Below, one piece after another: positions 24,211 through 33,667 of a stretch of 64,000 nt of DNA. Numbering within the stretch: the first letter of the stretch is position 1; every line of letters begins with the position of its first letter. This DNA is from Virgibacillus_O xinjiangensis (lineage in GTDB: Bacteria > Bacillota > Bacilli > Bacillales > Amphibacillaceae), in contig NZ_JBHRSA010000015.1 of NCBI RefSeq assembly GCF_042643145.1, positions 1 through 64,000 of the forward strand, written 5' to 3'. Made by a program: the position numbers and the translations under genes. The notes beneath the pieces are model-generated. The model saw only the letters and a list, made by a program, of their open reading frames with translations, was not told the origin of the DNA and ran no database searches.

Positions 24211-25365
24211 TCAAGTGCGTTCCACAAGACTCTTGTCTGCCAACTGCATGATGGTCATGTCATCCATTGGCGGGTTATGGATTCCGGCCCGGACGTCACG
24301 ATAATGCCGCTGCAGTGGGTTATTTCGGGACAGGCTTCGTGCACCGGTGATTCTCATGGCTTTATCGACAGCATCTACCGCTTTATTGACAACAGACAGC
24401 TTTACAGCCCCTAAGACCGGTTTCATTTTATTGCGTGCATCCTTGTCTGCAGCATCCCACTTTGCAGCGACACTATATATGAAGTGTTCGCTCTCCATCA
24501 GCATCAGTTCTATTTCTCCCAGTTTCTGTTTAACATTGGGCAGATCAGAAATGGTGCCCTCAATACTGTTTGGCGAATAGGTGGATGCAAATCCTGCAGC
24601 ATATTCCTGTGCCGCTCTGGCAATGCCCTGATAACAGGCCGGGATATGTAGGAGCCATCCGGCTGCAGGCTTGTTCCCGGGTTGGATATATTCCACTAAA
24701 TCATTTTTTTTCACGTTTACCTGTTCCAGTACGAGGTCGTGACTTCCAGTGGCCCGCATGGCAATAGAATCCCATGTTTCTTCTACAGAGACACCAGGAA
24801 GTTTTCGGCGGATGAGAAAATTGCCGGTCTGCTCTGTGCCTTTGATAGAGGCACTCACGACAAAATAATCCAGAACAGGAGCCATGGTGGTAAATGTCTT
24901 TCTGCCATTGATGTTCCATCCCGAATCCGTCTGTACTGCAGTGGTCTCGGGTCTGCCACCGCGGGTCGGGCTCCCCGTTGCTGGTTCAGTAGCTGCATTA
25001 TTCAGTAGAGCGCCATTGGCCAGTACGTCCTCGGCAAATTCTTTGTACTTCACTTCGTCCCAGATTCCATTTTCCCCCAAGTATTTGGTGATGCCCATAT
25101 GCCAGCCGATCGATAATGCAGTCGCACCATCCTTTCTTGCAATGGTTTCCTGCATTTTGAGCAGTTCATAGAGGGAGATTCCCATACCTCCATATTTAAC
25201 AGGGATGGTAAGGGAGGGATATCCGATCTCCTTCAATTCTTTCACATTTTCTTTAGGAAAGGTTCCTTCTTCATCATGTTTCTGAGCACGCTCGGCAAAT
25301 CGGGATGCAACATCCTCCATCTTTTCCAATCTCTCCTCCATGGTAGCAAGTTTCAAAAGTTCCAT
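24211..25365 (-). CDS. Acyl-CoA dehydrogenase family protein
   Basis: A 384-residue flavoprotein of the acyl-CoA dehydrogenase family: N-terminal helices (residues 1-110), a beta domain with the FAD-facing NNAATEPATGSPTRGG segment, and a C-terminal helical domain. The motif TGARSLSRNNPLQRHYRDVRAGIHNPPMDD near the end resembles family members such as YdbM and DszC-like monooxygenases rather than classical beta-oxidation enzymes, whose catalytic Glu I could not place with confidence. AAAGGAGG nine bases before ATG 25365 settles the start; the frame is open further upstream. It is a single gene with no obvious partner. Confidence 0.8.
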   Translation of the reverse strand: MELLKLATMEERLEKMEDVASRFAERAQKHDEEGTFPKENVKELKEIGYPSLTIPVKYGGMGISLYELLKMQETIARKDGATALSIGWHMGITKYLGENGIWDEVKYKEFAEDVLANGALLNNAATEPATGSPTRGGRPETTAVQTDSGWNINGRKTFTTMAPVLDYFVVSASIKGTEQTGNFLIRRKLPGVSVEETWDSIAMRATGSHDLVLEQVNVKKNDLVEYIQPGNKPAAGWLLHIPACYQGIARAAQEYAAGFASTYSPNSIEGTISDLPNVKQKLGEIELMLMESEHFIYSVAAKWDAADKDARNKMKPVLGAVKLSVVNKAVDAVDKAMRITGARSLSRNNPLQRHYRDVRAGIHNPPMDDMTIMQLADKSLVERT

Positions 25366-25980
25366 TCCTATTTCCTCCTTTAGGTTCATTTTGCTGTGGC
25401 AGGGATGTCTAGCAATTTTCATAGAAAGAGTAATCATTTGACCTATTTTCCAGGAAATCCCATTATGATAGGATTATGGTAATCCAGTGTGGTTGCCCTT
25501 TGAAGGATAGGGTTAAAGCGGTTTATACAATTTGTTGAAAGATATTGCATTTTCAAAAATATTAAATTATACTACTCTTAACTTATTAAAATAATATTAC
25601 AAATCTACCATTTAACCTTCCTACGAACATATCTTCTATATGTACGATCACACCTCATTTTTTGAGGGACGCAGTGACCAACGACCATGACCATACTATC
25701 CAGACATATTGCGGGCCGCTCTTTTTTACACACCAAACCAGTTGTATGGCCACAGATTATCATGAATTCACATGAGATTGTTACTATTGTATATGATTAT
25801 ATTATCTGAAGTTTCAACCTTTCATTAGAATTGTAACGGAAGTGAAGGAAGACTGAAAAGGGAAATGCATAGCCTTCCAAGGGACATAGAGAGAAGCTCC
25901 CTAGGGCATCAATCGTCCGTTGTGATGCGTTCCGGACATGCTCAACTACAGAATGCAACTTCTTCATTAGGGGGATTATC
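25366..25980. promoter_or_regulatory. 615-base divergent intergenic region, opp promoter
   Basis: An AT-rich gap between the acyl-CoA dehydrogenase and the peptide transporter. A likely promoter for the transporter is TTGTTA (25778-25783), 16 bases, TATTAT (25800-25805), leaving a leader of about 170 bases. A weak CodY-like sequence lies at 25548-25562. No gene-like frame or riboswitch was recognised. Confidence 0.45.
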
Positions 25981-26997
25981 TTGAGAAATAAAGAGAAATT
26001 ATTGGATATCAGCCATCTAAAAACTTCTTTCCGTATTGGTGATGATTACTATGCAGCGGTGGATGACGTGTCCCTCGCTTTGAATAAAAATGAAGTACTT
26101 GGGATTGTTGGAGAATCAGGCTCCGGAAAAAGCGCTTTGGCTTTTTCCATCATGGGCCTTCATACGAGAGCCAAGATTGAAGGAAATATCCAGTTCAAAG
26201 GTCAGGACATTACAGATATTTCCCCAGGTGTGCTCAATAAATTGCGTGGAAATGATATGGCGATGATTTTCCAAGACCCGCTCACTGCATTGAATCCTTT
26301 GATGGAGATTGGTGATCAGATTGCGGAAACCTTGATTCTGCACCGGCCGGAAATGACACAGCGACAGCGCAAAGACCGGGTGATCGAACTGCTGAACTTG
26401 GTAGGGATACCACGGCCGGAACATGTTTTTCAGCAGTTTCCGCATGAGCTGTCTGGAGGTATGAGGCAGCGTGTGATGATCTCCATTGCAATAGCAAATA
26501 AACCAGAGCTGCTGATTGCCGACGAGCCGACCACCGCACTTGACGTCACCATACAGGCACAAATACTGGATTTGATCAGAGAATTGAAGGAGGACATGCA
26601 TGCAGGTATTATCCTGATTACCCATGACCTAGGAGTGGTTGCCGAAATGGCGGATCGGGTGGCCGTCATGTATGCCGGGCAGGTAGTGGAGATAGCTGAT
26701 GCATATACACTGTTTGAGAAGCCGCTCCATCCCTACACAAGATCCCTGTTGAATTCCGTGCCGACAGAGGGTCAGGATAAACTCCATGTGATCCAAGGCA
26801 TTGTCCCTTCTTTGAAGAACTTGCCACGGGAAGGTTGCCGGTTTGCAGCACGGATTCCATGGGTGGATCAGTCGGTTCATGAGGATCGGCCTGAACTTCA
26901 TGAAGTAAGTCCGGGGCATTTTGTTCGCTGTACCTGTTATAAACATTTCTACTTCCCGGATGAAAGCAAGGAGGGTCAATCCCATGGCATTTCTTGA
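25981..26997 (+). CDS. oppD: Oligopeptide ABC transporter ATP-binding protein OppD
   Basis: A 338-residue ATPase of the peptide/nickel ABC importer family. Walker A is GESGSGKSAL, the signature is ELSGGMRQRV and Walker B is LLIADEPTTALDV. The C-terminal oligopeptide domain is present, but its usual iron-sulfur-type cysteine set is poorly conserved: GCRFAARIPWVDQSV replaces the common GCRFxxRCPxA, leaving one Cys where two are usual; a VRCTC pair follows later. The start codon is TTG behind AGGGGG. It overlaps oppF by 14 bases, the first gene of a five-gene operon D-F-B-C-A. Confidence 0.9.
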   Translation: MRNKEKLLDISHLKTSFRIGDDYYAAVDDVSLALNKNEVLGIVGESGSGKSALAFSIMGLHTRAKIEGNIQFKGQDITDISPGVLNKLRGNDMAMIFQDPLTALNPLMEIGDQIAETLILHRPEMTQRQRKDRVIELLNLVGIPRPEHVFQQFPHELSGGMRQRVMISIAIANKPELLIADEPTTALDVTIQAQILDLIRELKEDMHAGIILITHDLGVVAEMADRVAVMYAGQVVEIADAYTLFEKPLHPYTRSLLNSVPTEGQDKLHVIQGIVPSLKNLPREGCRFAARIPWVDQSVHEDRPELHEVSPGHFVRCTCYKHFYFPDESKEGQSHGIS

Positions 26998-27916
26998 AGT
27001 CAACAATTTAAAGGTGTATTACCCGATCAAAGGCGGGATCCTCAATCGCACCATGGGCCACATAAAGGCAGTGGATGATGTCTCTTTCACCATCGAAGAG
27101 GGGAAAACCTACGGACTTGTCGGAGAGTCAGGTTCTGGCAAAACAACGACAGGCAGGGCAATCATCGGCTTGGAAACAATCACTTCAGGTGAGGTGATTT
27201 TCCAAGGGAGGGATATCACCGACAGGAAGAGCCAGACAAGGAAAATGCGCAAAGATATCCAAATGATCTTTCAGGACCCCTATTCTTCTCTGAACCCAAG
27301 GAAACGCGTACAGGATATTATTGCCGAGCCTTTGAGGAATTTCGAAAAGCTGAGCAGGCAGCAGGAGAAGAAACGGGTACAGGAACTCCTGGAAATGGTG
27401 GGGTTAAGTCCTGAAAGCATGGTGAAATACCCACATGAATTTTCCGGAGGACAGCGGCAACGGATCGGAGTGGCCAGGGCGATTGCCCTGAAGCCGAAAT
27501 TGATTATCGCCGATGAACCCGTATCTGCTTTGGATGTTTCTGTTCAAGCCCAGGTGCTCAACTTCATGCAGGATATCCAAAAAGAACTGAATCTTACCTA
27601 CTTATTTATCAGTCATGATTTGGGAATTGTCAAACACATGTGTGATGATATTGCCATCATGTACAAGGGACGTTATGTCGAGAAAGGGACCAATGAAGAC
27701 ATCTTCCAACATCCCCAGCATATTTATACGAAACGTCTGATTGCGGCAATTCCTGATATCAATCCAGCCAATCGGAAGAAGCAGTTTCATTACAGGCAGG
27801 AAGTGAAGCGGGAGTATGAACAGTTCTATGATGATTATTTCGACCAAGAAGGCTTGGCATATGGATTGAAACCGATTTCGAAGTCGCATCTGGTGGCCTT
27901 GCCGGAGAAGGGGTGA
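26984..27916 (+). CDS. oppF: Oligopeptide ABC transporter ATP-binding protein OppF
   Basis: A 310-residue ATPase partner of OppD. Walker A is GESGSGKTTTGR, the Q-loop is MIFQDPYSSLNP, the signature is FSGGQRQRIG and Walker B is LIIADEPVSALDV. The ATG at 26984 has AAGGAGGG before it; upstream in-frame starts lie inside oppD. The C-terminal tail (from about residue 260) carries an acidic/aromatic QFYDDYFDQE run before the end, in place of the usual CxxR-type ending of OppF. Energises import together with OppD. Confidence 0.9.
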   Translation: MAFLEVNNLKVYYPIKGGILNRTMGHIKAVDDVSFTIEEGKTYGLVGESGSGKTTTGRAIIGLETITSGEVIFQGRDITDRKSQTRKMRKDIQMIFQDPYSSLNPRKRVQDIIAEPLRNFEKLSRQQEKKRVQELLEMVGLSPESMVKYPHEFSGGQRQRIGVARAIALKPKLIIADEPVSALDVSVQAQVLNFMQDIQKELNLTYLFISHDLGIVKHMCDDIAIMYKGRYVEKGTNEDIFQHPQHIYTKRLIAAIPDINPANRKKQFHYRQEVKREYEQFYDDYFDQEGLAYGLKPISKSHLVALPEKG

Positions 27917-27923
27917 TGAACAG

Positions 27924-28886
27924 ATGTGGAAATTCATCGTCAGGCGGCTGTTGATCACCATGCCGCAAATTATCATACTCAGCGTATTGATCTTTTTGAT
28001 GGCCCAGGCCATGCCGGGCGATGCGCTGACCGGGGTGCTGGACCCGAACGTGGACAGGGCAACCCTGGAAGAACAACGGGAGAAAATGGGGCTGAATGAT
28101 CCATGGCATGTCCAGTACCGTGACTGGGTGGCCGGAGTGCTCCAAGGAGATCTGGGACAGTCCTTCCGTTTCAAGATGCCTGTCACTGATATTGTCGAAC
28201 AACGGATTATCAACTCCTTTTGGCTGTCCCTTGTAACCTTGATATTCACCTATCTTATTGCTATCCCCCTTGGAATTCTGAGTGGGAGATATAATGATTC
28301 CCTGCTGGATCAGGGGATCACAGGTTACACGTACATCGGTTTTGCTACGCCGTTATTCATTTTCGCACTTGTGATGCTTTGGGTTTTCGGATACAACCTC
28401 GGCTGGTTTCCGACCAGTGGTAGTGTGGCACCAGGCCTCCAGCCGGGAACGGTCGATTATTTTCTGAGCAAGTTGTACCATTTGATCCTCCCCGGACTCT
28501 CCCTGGCGCTGATTACTACAGTGAATACGGTGCAGTATCTGCGAAGCGAAATAATCGATACGAAACAACGGGATTTCATTGTGACAGCAAGAGCAAAGGG
28601 TGCATCAGAATCAAGGGTCTATAATAAACATATTTTCAGGAACTCCTTGCTTCCAATCGCAGCATTCTTCGGCTGGGAAATCACCAGCCTGATCAGTGGC
28701 ACCGTTTTTGTAGAGCAAATCTTCGGTTATCCAGGAATGGGACAGCTCTTCCTGGAATCGATCACCCTGCGTGACTACAGTGTAGTTACAGCGGTTGTAC
28801 TGCTGTTCGGGATTGCTTCCATTCTGGGAGCACTGCTGTCCGATATCATCCTGAGCATTGTCGACCCGCGTATACGCATCAAATAA
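27924..28886 (+). CDS. oppB: Oligopeptide ABC transporter permease OppB
   Basis: A 320-residue permease with six membrane segments, beginning with the first helix at about residues 9-29 as usual for DppB/OppB. The EAA-type coupling motif is in ARAKGASESRVYNKHIFRNSLLP (about residues 215-237), where the ATPases dock. It starts seven bases after oppF. With OppC it forms the channel for short peptides. Confidence 0.9.
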   Translation: MWKFIVRRLLITMPQIIILSVLIFLMAQAMPGDALTGVLDPNVDRATLEEQREKMGLNDPWHVQYRDWVAGVLQGDLGQSFRFKMPVTDIVEQRIINSFWLSLVTLIFTYLIAIPLGILSGRYNDSLLDQGITGYTYIGFATPLFIFALVMLWVFGYNLGWFPTSGSVAPGLQPGTVDYFLSKLYHLILPGLSLALITTVNTVQYLRSEIIDTKQRDFIVTARAKGASESRVYNKHIFRNSLLPIAAFFGWEITSLISGTVFVEQIFGYPGMGQLFLESITLRDYSVVTAVVLLFGIASILGALLSDIILSIVDPRIRIK

Positions 28887-28913
28887 GAATCAGATAGCAC
28901 TGAGGTGATAGAA

Positions 28914-29822
28914 ATGGAATCAAACCGAATGAATACAACTGCAGAGAGCATGGATTCCACCAGAAGCCCTTCAGGCATGCGGATCCTTTGGCGGGAAATT
29001 GTCCGGGATAAGCTGGCACTGACTTCGTTGATTTTCCTCATAATCATCACGGCTTTTGTTTATGGAACCTCCTTGTTTCTGGAACAGGATGAGATTGTCA
29101 AAGTGGACCTGTTCTCTATTCATGAAGCGCCAAGTGAAGAATTCTGGCTGGGCACAGATTATGGGGGAAGGGATATATTCGGACAGTTGATCATCGGGAC
29201 GAGAAATTCCCTCTCCATCGGATTCCTCGTAACCTTGATGAGCGGAGCGATCGGTATCATCTATGGACTGGTTTCCGGCTATTTCGGCGGTCATATTGAT
29301 AATGCTCTAATGAGAATTCTGGACTTCTTCATGGTTTTGCCGATGCTGATGATCGTCATTGTATTTGTCTCCATCGTCCCTGATTACGGAATCGTATCCT
29401 TTTCGTTGATCATGACGGCATTCTTGTGGATGGGAATAGCAAGGCTGATCCGTTCGAAGGCGCTACAGGAAAAAGAGCTTGACTATGCCCAGGCATCCAA
29501 AACATTGGGTTCCTCCGACTTTAAAATCATGTTCACCCAGGTCCTGCCTAACATCACCTCGTTGATTGTCGTCACGATGACGTTGAACCTGGCGGCCAAT
29601 ATCGGATTGGAGTCGGGCTTATCCTTCCTCGGCTTCGGTTTTCCGGAAAGCACACCAAGCCTTGGGACCCTGTTAAGCTATGCAACCAATCCACAGACAC
29701 TGGAATACAGATGGTGGATCTGGGTACCGGCAGCTGTTCTAATTCTTCTACTGATGCTAGCTGTTCGCAATGTGGGGGAAGCGCTGAAACGAGCAACAGA
29801 CGCCAGGCAGCGGAGAGGTTGA
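28914..29822 (+). CDS. oppC: Oligopeptide ABC transporter permease OppC
   Basis: A 302-residue permease with an N-terminal helix and five more segments, and the coupling motif in YAQASKTLGSSDFKIMFTQVLPN. The LGTDYGGRDIFGQLIIGTRNS stretch before the second helix is a hallmark of DppC/OppC. The ATG at 28914 is seven bases after GAGGTG; a GTG at 28905 is less well placed. It completes the membrane part of the importer. Confidence 0.9.
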   Translation: MESNRMNTTAESMDSTRSPSGMRILWREIVRDKLALTSLIFLIIITAFVYGTSLFLEQDEIVKVDLFSIHEAPSEEFWLGTDYGGRDIFGQLIIGTRNSLSIGFLVTLMSGAIGIIYGLVSGYFGGHIDNALMRILDFFMVLPMLMIVIVFVSIVPDYGIVSFSLIMTAFLWMGIARLIRSKALQEKELDYAQASKTLGSSDFKIMFTQVLPNITSLIVVTMTLNLAANIGLESGLSFLGFGFPESTPSLGTLLSYATNPQTLEYRWWIWVPAAVLILLLMLAVRNVGEALKRATDARQRRG

Positions 29823-29974
29823 TCGTAGAGTTGCTCGAAAGGAGTGATGCCTGAGAGAGTGGGACACTACCATTGGTACCATCATCAATCTGTCTTTGTA
29901 TTGATGTTGAGTATATTGCTGGTTGAGGAGCATCGCTGGCAGAGAAGAAGTAATTAAAAGGGGAGGTTACAAGG
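29823..29974 (+). other. oppC-oppA gap with stem-loops
   Basis: A 152-base gap inside the operon with small hairpins, CATCAAT (29883-29889) with ATTGATG (29900-29906) and TACCATTGGTA just upstream. Such structures before the binding-protein gene can stabilise its message and raise its yield over the membrane genes; no separate promoter is evident. Confidence 0.35.
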
Positions 29975-31816
29975 ATGGCACAGAAAAGCTTGAGCAAATG
30001 GCTTTTGGCTCTCATGATGGTATTGTTGCTTGCACTGGCAGCATGCGGTAATGAGAGTGGCGGGGAAGGTTCGGACGACAGTGGAGATTCTGGGTCAGAT
30101 TCTGAAGGAACAGAAGAAGGAGCAGAAGGATCGGAAGATGGACTTTATTCCATTGAAGACTTCGAGCCTGTCACCACAAATGAAGGAGAAGCAATCGATG
30201 GCGGGACGCTGAATTTCGGTCTGGTGACGGACACCGTGTTTGAGGGGACGTTAAACTGGGCCTTCTATTCAGGGGACTATGATAGAGAAATAATAAATTG
30301 GTTTGATGATTCACTATTGTCTATTGATGAGAGTTTCAACTATACAAATGATGGAGCTGCAACCTTTGAAGTGAATGAGGAAGGGAATGTATTCACCCTC
30401 ACGATCAGGGATGGTGTCAACTGGCATGATGGGGAGCCGGTAACTGCGGAAGACTGGGCATTCTCCTATGAAGTCATCGGCCACCCGGAATACACCGGGA
30501 TCCGTTATGACTCCAGCTTCACAAATGTCGAAGGGATGCAGGAATATCATAGCGGGGAAGCGGATGAAATCTCAGGTATAAAAGTAATCGATGAAAAAAC
30601 ATTGGAAATCACCTTTAAAGAAGCAGGTCCATCTCTACTTGCAGGTGGCATCTGGCCATATGCCTTGCCGAAACATGTATTCGAGGACATTCCGGTTGCA
30701 GAAATGGCAGAATCTCCAGAGGTGAGGGAGAATCCAATCGGTATGGGAGCCTTCAAAGTAGAAAGTATTGTTCCAGGAGAATCTGTAACAATGACAGCGA
30801 ACGAGGATTACTGGAAGGGAGAACCGGCACTGGACGGAGTTACCGTTAAAGTTGTCAGCCCACAGACCGTGGTTCAGGCACTGGAAAATGGAGATGTCGA
30901 CATGGTTGACAGCTTTCCTACTGAACAATATCCTGATGTGGAAGAAAGTCTGACCAATGTAGAATTTCTTGGCCGTGTGGACCGGGCGTACACGTATATC
31001 GGCTTTAAACTTGGTGAATGGGATGAAGAACTCGGTGAAGTTGTGATGGATGAAGATGCAAAAATGGCGGATGTCAATCTACGCCGAGCCATGTGGCATG
31101 CCGTAGATAACAATGCGGTCGGCAACCAGTTCTATAATGGTCTTCGCTGGAGTGCCAACACACTGATTCCGCCGTTCCATGAGGCGTATCACGACCCTTC
31201 CATCGAAGCACCGACCTATGACCCGGACCAGGCAAAGCAAATCCTGGATGAGGCAGGTTATGAAGATACGAATGGAGATGGCATGCGTGAGACCCCTGAA
31301 GGTGAAGAGCTGGTCATCAACTTTGCATCCATGTCTGGCAGTGACATTGCTGAACCGTTGGTCAACTACTATATACAGGCATGGAACCAAGTCGGTTTGG
31401 ATGTACAATTGGTGGATGGCCGTCTATTGGAATTCAACTCCTTCTACGACAGGGTGGAGGCAGATGATCCAGTGATTGATATCTACCAGGGTGCATGGGG
31501 AGTAGCTACAGATGTTAATCCTGCAGGGACTTATGGACGGGAGGCAATGTTCAACTATTCCCGTTATGCCAGCGAGGAAAATGACCGTCTTCTGGAAGAA
31601 GGAGCGTCCGAAGCTGCCCTGGATTTGGAACACCGGCAAGAGGTTTATAAGGAATGGCAGGAATTGATGGTAGAGGAAATCCCCGTATTCCCAACGCTCT
31701 ATCGTGCTGAACTAGTACCGGTGAACAATCGCGTACAGAATTATTCCATCACTGCTGAATGGTGGGAGCCACAAGAGATTTCTTTGACACAGGAAGAACC
31801 CGAAACAGTAGAATAG
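29975..31816 (+). CDS. oppA: Peptide-binding lipoprotein OppA
   Basis: A 613-residue extracellular solute-binding protein (family 5). A lipoprotein signal peptide ends in the lipobox LALAAC, with Cys24 the lipidated residue. Residues 25-55 form an extreme linker of Gly, Ser, Asp and Glu, followed by the SBP_bac_5 domain (about 70-600). The protein is strongly acidic overall, as is usual for surface proteins of salt-adapted bacteria. The gene has an AAAGGGGAGG ribosome binding site and is last in the operon, ending in a strong terminator. Substrate peptides cannot be predicted. Confidence 0.92.
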   Translation: MAQKSLSKWLLALMMVLLLALAACGNESGGEGSDDSGDSGSDSEGTEEGAEGSEDGLYSIEDFEPVTTNEGEAIDGGTLNFGLVTDTVFEGTLNWAFYSGDYDREIINWFDDSLLSIDESFNYTNDGAATFEVNEEGNVFTLTIRDGVNWHDGEPVTAEDWAFSYEVIGHPEYTGIRYDSSFTNVEGMQEYHSGEADEISGIKVIDEKTLEITFKEAGPSLLAGGIWPYALPKHVFEDIPVAEMAESPEVRENPIGMGAFKVESIVPGESVTMTANEDYWKGEPALDGVTVKVVSPQTVVQALENGDVDMVDSFPTEQYPDVEESLTNVEFLGRVDRAYTYIGFKLGEWDEELGEVVMDEDAKMADVNLRRAMWHAVDNNAVGNQFYNGLRWSANTLIPPFHEAYHDPSIEAPTYDPDQAKQILDEAGYEDTNGDGMRETPEGEELVINFASMSGSDIAEPLVNYYIQAWNQVGLDVQLVDGRLLEFNSFYDRVEADDPVIDIYQGAWGVATDVNPAGTYGREAMFNYSRYASEENDRLLEEGASEAALDLEHRQEVYKEWQELMVEEIPVFPTLYRAELVPVNNRVQNYSITAEWWEPQEISLTQEEPETVE

Positions 31817-31826
31817 AAGAATAATG

Positions 31827-31851
31827 AAAGGTCCGCCTTGCGGACCTTTTT
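31827..31851 (+). terminator. Terminator of the opp operon
   Basis: A perfect 10-bp stem (31827-31836 with 31840-31849), loop CTT, followed by T residues. Confidence 0.9.
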
Positions 31852-31967
31852 CTGTTTTACGGTAAATAGAGGAAACTTTAGGAAATAGGTATTTTATATC
31901 TTAAAATCTATTCTAGCTTCTAGTAAGCTGTAACCATAAAAAATGTTAAGGATGGGGGGAGGTCGAC

Positions 31968-32825
31968 CTGCAGGTAGCAGTCGCAATTCTGCACGGGGCC
32001 GGTACACCAAAGGAAAATTTTGCAGAAGATATCATTGCTGGGGTTTCCAAACATTTCACACAACTTACCGGGGTGGAAAAGCCGGAGAACGTATTGGTTT
32101 TTGAGCCTGTCTATTGGTCAGATATATTCGCATCAGAGCAGGAGAAACTTTGGGGAAGACTGCAGGAAAATGCTGATTTGGACTATGCCAGTTTGAGGCG
32201 ATTTGTGATTGAATTTCTGGCAGATGCCGTGGCATATCAGCCGGCAGCAAATGGAAAGCTTAATTATGACAAGGTGCATGCTGTGTTGGCCTCGGCGCTC
32301 CACAGACTGAGGGAAAAGGCGGGCCCGACTGCTCCGCTATGTGTCATTGCCCATAGTCTTGGGTCAATCGTTGCAAGCAACTATTATTATGACCTTCAAT
32401 ACAATCGGGACAATAGAGATCAGATAATGTTGCAAATGATCGGGAGTTCTCCACTCGAACGATGCGATACGATGACATTATTCTATACAATGGGCAGCCC
32501 GATGGCTTTATGGACACTCCGTTATATGGACTTCGGATTGCCGATCCATGTGCCTTCACCTTTTATTACGACATACCATCCCGAGTTGAATGGTGAATGG
32601 GTCAACTTTTATGATAGGGATGATGTGCTGGCATTTCCCTTGAAGCCGGTCAATGAGGCATTTGACTCCGCTGTTTCAGAAGACATTGCTGTAAACGCAG
32701 GTGGATTATTCACCGGTTGGAACCCGCTGTCCCATCTATCGTATGATAAAGATGAACAGGTTGCCGGCCGGATTGCATGTGGACTTGCTAGGACATGGAA
32801 AAAAATAAATGGTAAGCTAGGATAA
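31968..32825 (+). CDS. Alpha/beta hydrolase with an apparent CTG start
   Basis: An alpha/beta-hydrolase protein of about 285 residues. Strand 1 with an oxyanion-type VAILHGAGTP lies at the N-terminus, the nucleophile elbow is IAHSLGS, an acid is likely in FYDRDDVLAF and the His in WNPLSHLSY. No ATG, GTG or TTG exists in frame between the stop at 31947 and a GTG at 32073, and a start at 32073 would remove the first strand and HGAG. CTG 31968 lies six bases after GGGGGGAGG, so a CTG start is the best reading. A one-base loss in the G6 run at 31954-31959 would otherwise join an ATG at 31952. The substrate is unknown. rpiA follows after 30 bases. Confidence 0.75.
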   Translation: MQVAVAILHGAGTPKENFAEDIIAGVSKHFTQLTGVEKPENVLVFEPVYWSDIFASEQEKLWGRLQENADLDYASLRRFVIEFLADAVAYQPAANGKLNYDKVHAVLASALHRLREKAGPTAPLCVIAHSLGSIVASNYYYDLQYNRDNRDQIMLQMIGSSPLERCDTMTLFYTMGSPMALWTLRYMDFGLPIHVPSPFITTYHPELNGEWVNFYDRDDVLAFPLKPVNEAFDSAVSEDIAVNAGGLFTGWNPLSHLSYDKDEQVAGRIACGLARTWKKINGKLG

Positions 32826-32855
32826 GGGAAGATTTTCCCGGGAGGAGGATATAGG

Positions 32856-33536
32856 ATGAATGAGGCAGATCAAATGAAAAAACTTGTTGGAGAAGCAGCA
32901 GTCGAGAATGTGGAAGATGGCATGAAAGTTGGACTCGGTTCCGGTTCGACCGTCTACTGGATGGTAAAAAAACTGGGAGAAAGAGTGAAAGAGGGACTTG
33001 ATGTTGAAGGAGTCCCTACTTCCAACACTACTGCAGAGTGGGCAAGGGAATTCGGCGTACCATTGACGGACTTTTCCAAGGTTCAGGAGTTGGACCTGAC
33101 AATTGATGGAGCAGATGAAGTGGATGAACAATTGCATCTCATCAAAGGCGGCGGCGGAGCATTGTTCCGTGAGAAAGTAGTAGCTGCTGCTGCAAAGGAA
33201 CTCGTCATCATCGTCGACGGATCCAAACTTGTATCACAGTTAGGCAAATTTGCACTGCCAGTGGAGGTGCTGCCGTTTGGCTGGGAAGTGACCGCCAAGC
33301 ATATTGCTGCGCTCGGGTGCTCACCACAGCTTCGGACTGCCGGTGAAGAGACATATGTCACCGATAATGGGAATTATATTCTGGATTGCCCTTTTGGACA
33401 AATTAAAGACCCGGCCACATTACATAATGATTTGAAAGACATTGTCGGAGTAATAGAAACAGGTCTGTTCATCGGCATGGCCGATAAAATAGTGGTTGGC
33501 AAGCAAGATAAAGTGGAAGTGATTTCCAAAGCATAA
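32856..33536 (+). CDS. rpiA: Ribose-5-phosphate isomerase A
   Basis: A 226-residue enzyme interconverting ribose 5-phosphate and ribulose 5-phosphate in the pentose phosphate pathway. GLGSGSTVYWMV binds phosphate, and the catalytic DGADEVD and KGGGGALFREK motifs are intact. Length is normal. It has a GGGAGGAGG ribosome binding site and a terminator directly after it. Many Bacillus species rely on RpiB, so an RpiA is notable but not unusual in this family. Confidence 0.93.
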   Translation: MNEADQMKKLVGEAAVENVEDGMKVGLGSGSTVYWMVKKLGERVKEGLDVEGVPTSNTTAEWAREFGVPLTDFSKVQELDLTIDGADEVDEQLHLIKGGGGALFREKVVAAAAKELVIIVDGSKLVSQLGKFALPVEVLPFGWEVTAKHIAALGCSPQLRTAGEETYVTDNGNYILDCPFGQIKDPATLHNDLKDIVGVIETGLFIGMADKIVVGKQDKVEVISKA

Positions 33537-33546
33537 AAAAGATGGG

Positions 33547-33580
33547 TCCCTGTCAGGCAAGGTAGCCGGCAGGGATTTTT
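33547..33580 (+). terminator. Terminator after rpiA
   Basis: TCCCTGTCAGGC (33547-33558) pairs with GCCGGCAGGGA (33565-33575) with one bulge, then five T. Confidence 0.8.
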
Positions 33581-33667
33581 GTGTTCATGGAAAAATGGGC
33601 ACATAACCTTCTCTTCTTGCATATGCTGATAAGCGGGGTTTTTAGCTCGAAGAAAGGGTGATCAGCG

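Noticed and set aside
25548..25562. CodY-like sequence in the opp upstream region
   Set aside because: About four mismatches to the consensus in AT-rich DNA; too weak to list as a site.
31962..31973. GTCGACCTGCAG, identical to a stretch of common cloning polylinkers
   Set aside because: Only 12 bases match, flanking sequence is chromosomal and the frame continues naturally through it, so vector contamination is not supported.
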